64,000 nucleotides of DNA, from positions 460,564,072-460,628,071 of the forward strand of contig NC_081406.1 in NCBI RefSeq assembly GCF_030272615.1, in the 5' to 3' direction. Position numbers and translations under genes: made by a program. The notes below the pieces were generated by a model. It made no database searches and was not told the origin of the DNA. It saw nothing but the letters and a program-made list of their open reading frames with translations. This DNA is from Cryptomeria japonica (Eukaryota > Streptophyta > Pinopsida > Cupressales > Cupressaceae). Below, one piece after another: positions 56,715 through 64,000 of this stretch. Position 1 is the stretch's first letter. Each line of letters opens with the position of its first letter.

Positions 56715-57995
56715 TCAAAAGCACTTGGATACCCAGAGGCATGCTCAAAATTTGGACACAAGAAAACCCCATTCAAATTTAGGGGCAATACATAGAAGCA
56801 AACTCATTATATGCCTATAGAACATGGTATAAACATACATTCCAATCCTTGTTATGGCCCTATATCAGAAGGTCCCTACACACATCATCATTATAGACCC
56901 CCTCCATATGAACATGTTTACGATCAATACCATTCATACATGCATTATCCTCATCCTCCACGTGGTGGCTCAGGCATGGGATATGGTTCAAGAAGTCAAT
57001 GTCGACCCAACAAAAATTTGGAACAACAGATCAAGCACTTACAAAAGAAGATGGAGGACATCAATACACCAAAACCAATAGAAGAAGCATACTTGATGAG
57101 ATTGTTTCCACAAAGCTTAGGTGAACAAACATACTTGCAAACAAGGAATGCCCCAGTTCATACAAGACTCACAGTGTCATCATATCCTTGGATAGGTCAT
57201 AGCATTACTAAGAGACAAACCAAAGACAACAAAACAATAGGTGAACATGAAAAGCACTTGGATACCCAGAGGTAGCTCAAAATTTGGACACAAGAAAACC
57301 TCGTGTCAAATTTGGGGGCAATACACAAAAGCAAACTCATGATATGCCTATAGAACATGGTATAAACAAACATTCCAATCCTCATTATGGCCCTATATCA
57401 GAAGGTCCCTACACACATCATCATTATAGACCCCCTGCATATGAGCATGTTTATGATCAATACGATTTATACATGCAATATCCTCATTCTCCATGTGGTG
57501 GCTCAGGCATGGGATATGGTCCAAGAAGTTAATATCAACCAAAAAACAATTTGGAACAATAGATCAAGGACTTACAAAAGAATATGGAGGACATCAATAC
57601 ACCAAAACCAGTAGAAGAAACATACTTGATGAGATTGTTTCCACAAAGCTTAGGTGAACAAGCTATGGAATGGTTCTACCAACTTCCACTTGGAATTAAG
57701 TCATGGGGTGACTTAGCAGAGGCATTTATCCAACATTTATCATATAACATAGAGACAAATATATCAGTCTCCACTTTGTGCAATACCAAACATAAAGATG
57801 GGGAGTCATTTTCATCATTCTTTCAAAGATAGAGGAATTTAGCCAGTAGATGCTCTTGCAAAAGTCCACAAAAACAAGTGGTAGAGATGTTTACACATAA
57901 TGTCAACAGATAAATTGGTTATGACTTGAGGAAAGCTTGTTTGTCCACTTTTAAGGAATTCATTGAGAGAGGCTTAGCAAAAAAGAACATCTTAA
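56715..57995 (+). pseudogene. Second gypsy gag, partly duplicated in tandem
   Basis: Plus-strand gag N-terminal segment PYTHHHYRPPPYEHVYDQYH then MEDINTPKPIEEAYLMRLFP and SLGEQ breaks off near 57131, restarts with another copy of the upstream sequence, and repeats PYTHHHYRPPAYEHVYDQYD before going on through LFPQSLGEQAMEWFYQLPLG, AFIQHLSYNIETNI and a stop. Decayed gag continues (RNLASRCSC, ACLSTFKEFIERGLAKKN) to about 57995. The duplicated unit is about 531 bp (56611-57141, 57142-57672). The protein matches the gag at 49000-50050 closely. No protease follows; a LINE fragment begins at once. Confidence 0.85.
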
Positions 57996-58002
57996 TTTGA
58001 GC

Positions 58003-59175
58003 CGGAGTTCTGGATTGGCGTCAGGACAACATGAGGCAGATGGAGGGGGTTCAGATACTAAGGATCCCAATGATCCCTTGGATTTGGGGGACCCAGGGGA
58101 AGGACCAACACCATGTGAAGAGAGGCTAGTAGATGAGAGCAGGAAAGGGTAGGTTCAAACTTCAAAAATAGAAGATGACAACTCAGAAGGAGACCAAGGA
58201 CAACAAGCAACTAGGGATTCAAAGAACATGGTGGAGGGCAAAGATCATCTAGAAAAGGATCTTTCATCAACGGATGTTAACGGGGGACCCAATTTGAATG
58301 GACAAACACGTAAGTGGACCTCTATGTTTGGGGTTAAACCTAAAGGTAAGTCCTCATCGCCTCCTATTAAAAACACCTCGAATGTGTCTAAGGGCAAGTT
58401 TGCTATCATTGTTCCAGATCAAATCATAGACCAAAACATTGCTAGAATGGAAAATACATTGATCGGTAATTTTTTTGGGTCTAGACCTAATATAGAAATA
58501 GTTCATGGATTTGTCAAAAGAAAGTGGCTCTTGAAAGGTTAGGTTGAGGTGGTAGCAATGAACAAAGGCTATCTATCCTTTTCTTTTTCTTGCGATGAGG
58601 ATAGAAGAAACATTCTCTATAGTGGGTCTTGGGCAATATGCAAATACATCATGTACATCCACAAGTGGCACCCTAATGTGGCAAAAGGGAAGAATTTATT
58701 GATCTAAGTCTCGATGTGGGTCAAGCTCCTTGGGCTTCCAATGGAATTCTAGGAGGAAGGTGTTTTTGTAGGAATAGCCAATACCTTTGGGGAGCTTATC
58801 GCTATTGACCAGATCACAACATCAAGAAGAAGGCTGATTTATGCTAGGATTTGTGTTGGAGTTGGACCTAACCCAAATATGCCAGAAGAAATAGAGATAT
58901 AATCTAAACTGGGGAAGTGGAAGTAGAATATTGTTTTTGAAACTATCCAATTTGCTTTTTTCCATTGTAAAAAAGTTGGACATTGGGCTAAAAAATGTCC
59001 AAGTATCGAGGGTAAACCCTACCTCCAAACTAAGGTTTCGAAAAAAGTGGATAAGCCTCTAAAAGCCTTGGAGTCCAATGACCCGGATCAGGAGAAACAG
59101 TCTTAGATTGGATGGGTGGAGGAAAAAATCACCAGTGAAGTGGAGAATGAACTAAATGATAGTTCTGATAATTAA
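58003..59175 (+). pseudogene. LINE ORF1-like fragment (DUF4283/CCHC type)
   Basis: Plus strand: KFAIIVPDQIIDQNIARMEN, TLIGNFFGSRPNIEIVHGFV, SFSFSCDEDRRNILYSGSWA, GIANTFGELIAIDQIT and FFHCKKVGHWAKKCPSIEG. The order (RNA-binding-like DUF4283 domain, then a zinc knuckle) is that of plant L1 ORF1 proteins. The first knuckle Cys is Phe here, and at least five stops break the frame, so it is not functional. It is cut at 59175-59188 by the copia LTR. No ORF2 follows in the window. Confidence 0.8.
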
Positions 59176-59188
59176 TATTAAGTACAGA

Positions 59189-60698
59189 TGCCAAGATAAT
59201 AAGATGAGAGGGGGGGGGGGTGAATCATACAAACTTAATCCTCCATAAAAACAACAGATTCAACCTCAGTAACATATACTTCAGTAATATAACCAAAATA
59301 GCTAAACATACAAACTCAAAAGCATATAAACATCATAAAACTCTTAAGACCAGATTTAATGTGGAAACCCAAATAGGGAAAGACCATTATGGGATTTCGG
59401 ACCCACTAAGAAATATACTCTTCTAGAGTATGCTCGGTTAAAAGCAAATCGTGTTAAAGATTACAAACACATTGCTAAATGTGACCCGGTTAAGGGATTT
59501 CCCTCAGATCTGTTAGGATCTTCACCTTGTTAGAAGTGACCTTGTTAAAGGATTTCAAACACTCAATCAGAATGTCACCTTGCTAGAGGGTTTTACAAAT
59601 AAGACTATTAAGTCTGCTCGGTTAAGAGATTCTCTATCACTTTACAAAATAACAGTAATAAAAATCTATCTGCAACTTCACATCTAAAATGCTAAAGAAG
59701 ATTCTTATTTGCTCAATACAATAGGACTTATCTTGTCCATCTACTGGGCTCTATACTCTGTTATTCAGAACAGGTCTTCAAGCTTCTGTGCTTGGTAATC
59801 ACTATGTAGCATCCATGTGCATACACTTGCTCGCATACATTGTTTATCAACAGTACATTATTTATAAGCAATTTGCCAACCGCTTAATCTCCTTGATTAC
59901 ATTTCCCATGATCAATCATAGCCATCAGATCTTCAAACATGACTAGGTTCAATGTATCCTTCTATCTGAAAATGTTTTACCCCACCTTGGAACTTGTATA
60001 CATTTCTTGGAACTTGTGCTAGGGTATTGCAGTTCAATCTGAGCTATAGATCTTCCTGCCAATTTTCCTTTGCCATAGATTCTTTAACAAAATTCATTCA
60101 TAGCATACCAATCATTTAATCATAACCATCTCATCAGCTTCCTTCATTAAATAATACTTTTATTCATTCAATGCATTCTATTATTACTCGGTTGCAACTT
60201 GGTAAATACTAAACTTCACTTGGTAGACATTCTGCCTTCATTAACTAATAGCGATAACCTAGGGTTTACCGACTAGGTTCCTTAGGGTTTACTGACTAGG
60301 TTCTTTAGGGTTTACCGACTAGTTTCTTTGCTCAGTAACATAGTATAGTATCAACCTTACAATCAACAACATATGTAGGATATCAAAACAATCAAAACAT
60401 CATGATCTCATCATTGTCTAACTCGGTAATAGTTTCCCATTTAATAACTTATTCCTCCCCTTATTCATCACATTCTTTCTGTGTCTTTTACTGACATCTT
60501 TATACTCATCAAATCATACTTCTTAAGATATGGCAACATCATACTGAATTAGAAAATCAATTTCTTGACATCAATGACAAAATAATAATATTAAGACAGT
60601 AAACATCCTTAATCAGTTATATCCATAATCATCAACAACCTTCTCAATATCCTTATTGAAATGCCAACAATCTCCCTTTATCTGTTATAATGCCAACA
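59189..60698 (-). mobile_element. 3' LTR of the right copia element, about 1.5 kb
   Basis: On the minus strand begins TGTTGGCATT (60698 or 60669, because the junction is duplicated) and ends at about 59189 beyond the poly-G tract (59211-59220, followed by TGAATCATAC). It shares the poly-G, GGAAACCCAAATAGGGAAAG and 'CCTTGTTAAAGGATTTCAAA' landmarks with the other copia LTRs. It is inserted directly after the LINE ORF1 fragment. The 5' LTR lies right of the window, so no target duplication could be checked. Confidence 0.75.
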
Positions 60699-60716
60699 AT
60701 CTCCCCCTTTGGCATT
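60661..60716 (-). repeat. Duplicated polypurine tract/LTR junction
   Basis: AATGCCAACAATCTCCCTTT and, 29 bases later, AATGCCAACAATCTCCCCCT: the boundary between LTR start (TGTTGGCATT) and polypurine tract (AAAGGGGGAGAT) is present twice. Confidence 0.85.
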
Positions 60717-61080
60717 GATGGCAAAACCAATTGATTTGACCTAATTGATTCGGATTGCTATTCTAAAATGCTGAAATGCTCTCCCCCTGTCATCAGTTTT
60801 CTCCCCCATACATTAGTCTTCTCCCCTTTTCTTCAGTCTTCTCCCCCTTTGACAACAATGCCAAAACGTAAAGAACTAAAACATATTTTCTTCCTGTATG
60901 AAGTGATTTCTTGCTGTTGTGTGTCAACTTAGTCTCAGTCAGAGCATTTTGTCTTCAATTCCTGTTCCATGTTATTGTTTCCTGCACACATTTAGAAAAC
61001 ATCCTAAAGTGTGTAAATCAGCATCAACTCCTATAAGATATTCTGTAGAGTCGTCGAATTGATGCTTTCACCGAACTTGG

Positions 61081-64000
61081 TCAGTGAATGGAAGATAGGG
61101 GTAGGACCCCTAACTTACTTTTGAGATACCGAAAAGTGTCCCTTGGCAGTGGCTCAGTAAAGATATCTGCTATTTGTTCCTTTGTGCTAACATACTCCAA
61201 CACCACTTTCTTCTCTTGAGCTTCTTCTCTAAGATAATGATATTTGATAGGGATGTGCTTTGTCTTAGAGTGCATAACAGGATTCTTTGAAATGTTAATG
61301 GCACTAGTATTGTCACAAAATATAGTTACTGGCTCGGTAACTTGCTCATTTATACCTTCCAATAGTTGTTTGATCCATGCTATATTGGTACAATTCAATG
61401 CTACAACAATGTATTCAGCTTCTATTATTGACTGTGAAACACATCCTTGTTTCTTGCTAAGCCAACTCACTAGTCTTTCTCCTAAAAAGAAATCTCCTCC
61501 ACTTGTGCTTTTCCTGTCATCAATGTTGCTTGCCCAATCAGCATCAGTATAAACTTTTAAATAAAAAACATTTCCTTTCTGGTATGCTAAGCCATAATCT
61601 TCAATGCCTTTCAAGTATCTGAAAATTCTCTTGATTGTTGCCATATGTGTTTCCTTGGGATCTGCAAAGAATCTTGCAGCTATACCTACTGCATGTGCTA
61701 TATCTGGCCTGCTGTGAACAACATATTGTAGCTTTCCAATCAGGGATCAGTAAAGTGTCTCATCAACAGATGCAGATTCATCATTCTTTGATAATTTACA
61801 GTTGGTAGTCATAAGAGTAGTTACTGGTTTTGAATCCTGTATTCCAAATTTCTTCAAGATTTCCTTTATGTATTTGGATTGAGTAATGAAAATCTCATTT
61901 TTCATTTGTAGTATCTATAAACCTATAAAATACTTTATCTCACCGATTAATGACATCTCATATTCTTTTCACATTTCATTTCCAAATTTCTTGCATAGAG
62001 AGTCATTTCCATAAAAGATAATATCATCAACAAATATGGCTGAGATCAGTATTCCATTTTCATCATTCTTCATGTACATATTGTTGTTTTCACTTGTCCT
62101 TATAAAACCAATCTTGATTAAATAAGAGTGCAATCTTTCATACCATGCTCTAGGTGCTTGTTTCAAACCATATAAAGCTTTGTTCAATTTACATACCTGA
62201 TCATTATTCTTGTCTTCAACAAATCCTTCAGGTTGTTCAATAAAAACTTCTTCCTCTAATATACCATTCAGAAATGTAGATTTGACATCCATTTGATATA
62301 CCTTGAAATTCTTGTAAGTAGCATATACCAATAATGTTCTTACTCCTGCAAGTCTTGCCATAGGTGCAAATGTCTCACCATAAGCAATTCCTTCTTTTTG
62401 GGCATAACCTTTGCAAACTAGTCTTGCTTTATTTTGAATGACCTCACCTTTTTCATTCAGCTTGTTTCTGAAAATCCACTTTGTACCGATTACAATTTTG
62501 TCCTTCGGTGTTGGGACCAATTTCCATGTGTCATTCTTCTTGGTCTAATCAATCTCTTCTGTCATAGCATTTATCCAATCTTCACTGTTAAATGCCTCTT
62601 TCACTATCCTTGGTTGAAATTTAGATATCAGACATGTGTTATGTCTCAGTTTGTTCCTTGTCATCACTGGAACATTCTTATCTCCTATAATCTAACTTGA
62701 TGTATGATTTCTTCTGACATACTTGGCTAATATAGGCTCGGTAGGATTTGTATGATATTCTTCATCACTCGGTAACTGAATATTCTCTTCATTTCCTTCA
62801 ACAGTATTCTCGATAAGACTTGTCGGTTGAACATAGACAAATTCATCATAATCTTCTGGTTCGTTGGAATTTACTTCATCATTTCATTCTACAAATTCAT
62901 CAATTTTCACATTTACACTTTCTACTATTTTGTTAGATGATTTGATCAGACATTTAAATGCTTTTCTTCTAAAAGAATAACCTAGAAATGTTCCTTCTTC
63001 ACTTTTCTGATCAAACTTTCCATTTTTATCATCTTTGTGAGCATAGCATCTACTTCCAAAGATTTTAAAATAACTTACATTAGGTTTCTTGTCATACCAG
63101 ATTTCATATGGTGTCTTCAAAGATCCTTTCTTCAGTTGTACTTGATTCAGGGTGTAAACTGTTGTGCTTATTGCTTCTCTCCAAAATGTTTGTGACACTT
63201 TCTTTTCAATCATCAAGGTTCTGGCACAATCTACAATAGATCTATTTCTTCTCTCAACAATTCCATTTTGTTGTGGAGTTCTCGGTGCAGAGACTTGTCT
63301 TTTTATACCATGATCATTGCAGAATAAGTTGAACTCATCAGATGTGAACTCTCCTCCTCTGTCTGATCTAATACATTTCAGTTGTCTTCCTATTTCATTT
63401 TCAACTCTTTCGTTGTACCATTTAAACATTTGAAAAGATTCTGATTTTTCTTTTAAAAACATAATTGACATCATCCTTGAGTAATCATCCACAAATAATA
63501 TGAAATATTTATCACCATAGTAACTTTGAACTTTCATAGGACCACAAAGATTAGTGTGCACAAGATCTAAAATTCCCTTAGAAGTGTAGGACTTGTAAAT
63601 CTTGATCTTGTCATTTTACCCATTTGGCATCCTTGACACATAGTATTCTTAGGTTTTTCCAAACTCGATAGACCTCTTACTCAGTGCTTCTTACCTTTTT
63701 TTATCAGATTATCAAAATTTACATGACAAAACCTTTTATGCCATAACCAGGTATCATCTATCTTTGCATACAAACAATTGTTCCAAGTTGAGTCAAGGTG
63801 AAATGTGTTACTTTTTGTTTGTGTCCTGATAGCAGCTAACTTTCCATGCTTGTCATCAACTTTGACAATTCCTTTCTGAAATTCTATTCGGTAACTTATG
63901 TTGTTTAGTTGTGCTACACTCAACAAATTGTATTTCAAACCTTCAACCCAATAAACATCATTGCACTTTGCATTGTCAAGAAGTGTTATAGATCCTTTAC
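61081..64000 (-). pseudogene. Copia polyprotein, protease end to RNase H (runs off right edge)
   Basis: Minus strand from the edge: LLDNAKCNDVYWVEGLKYNL, WLWHKRFCHVNFDNLI (integrase zinc-binding/GAG_pre region), MCQGCQMGK, then a frameshift near 63610, then the integrase core: FVDDYSR, IRSDRGGEFTSDEF and TPQQNGIVERRNRS supply the second Asp and the Glu. The first catalytic Asp of 'HTDLCGP' is Asn (HTNLCGP). From 63561 to 61081 one frame continues: DEGTFLGYS-like KSEEGTFLGYS, reverse transcriptase (ARLVCKGYAQKEGIAYGETF, FVDDIIFYGND), RNase H (YTDADWASNIDDRKSTSGGD) and a C-terminus LPRDTFRYLKSKL. About seven in-frame stops interrupt it. Better preserved than the copia at 41558-45043 and clearly related to it. 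Confidence 0.93.

Overview
The window looks like a piece of a large plant nuclear genome, with a gymnosperm (conifer-type) genome my best guess. The evidence is AT-rich intergenic DNA packed with old, nested LTR retrotransposons (Ty3/gypsy and Ty1/copia), plant-type L1 LINE fragments, a Mutator-like non-autonomous element, and one recognisable host gene with plant-type introns, one of which is about 7.9 kb. I see no prokaryotic or organellar features, CRISPR array, operon or rRNA/tRNA gene.

Layout. 1-4573: two minus-strand gypsy elements side by side. The first has an open 422-codon frame running off the left edge, a primer binding site and an LTR of about 1.66 kb; the second has a PBS and an LTR of 1.11 kb. 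5200-6385: a LINE fragment (end of ORF1, overlapping start of ORF2 with the endonuclease). 6452-23516: a plus-strand, intron-containing relic of the plant ATAD2-like AAA-ATPase/bromodomain gene (Arabidopsis At1g05910 type). All exons are in order, but there are at least eight in-frame stops, a frameshift, a ruined Walker A motif and a 4.4-kb LTR-type insertion with a 5-bp target duplication (GATCG) inside the AAA exon. Its first intron holds a non-coding LTR element arranged internal-LTR-internal, with a 682-bp MULE-like element inside that LTR. 24960-27340: an ancient minus-strand gypsy pol. 27545-41000: mostly unassigned AT-rich DNA with LTR relics, a LINE 3' tail with poly(A), and microsatellites.

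41008-46522: a minus-strand copia element (5' LTR, gag, RT-RNase H, remnant 3' LTR), deleted between gag and the integrase C-terminus, with a 933-bp LTR (TSD TGAAC) inserted in its gag. 47011-58000: plus-strand gypsy material (LTR, leader, gag, zinc knuckle, protease, integrase tail, with the RT region missing), then a rearranged zone with a reverse-oriented LTR flanked by inverted repeat arms and a tandemly duplicated gag. 58003-59175: LINE ORF1-like fragment. 59189-64000: 3' LTR and most of the pol of a second minus-strand copia element that leaves the window on the right.

No functional host gene is evident. The elements are decayed, but their order, target duplications and shared LTR motifs allow a nesting history to be read. 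I did not find a convincing new functional system. The most unusual objects are the split ATAD2-like pseudogene, the internal-LTR-internal structure in its first intron, and the inverted LTR zone at 53.7-56.7 kb. Exon boundaries, homologies and lesions were read by eye without alignment tools.
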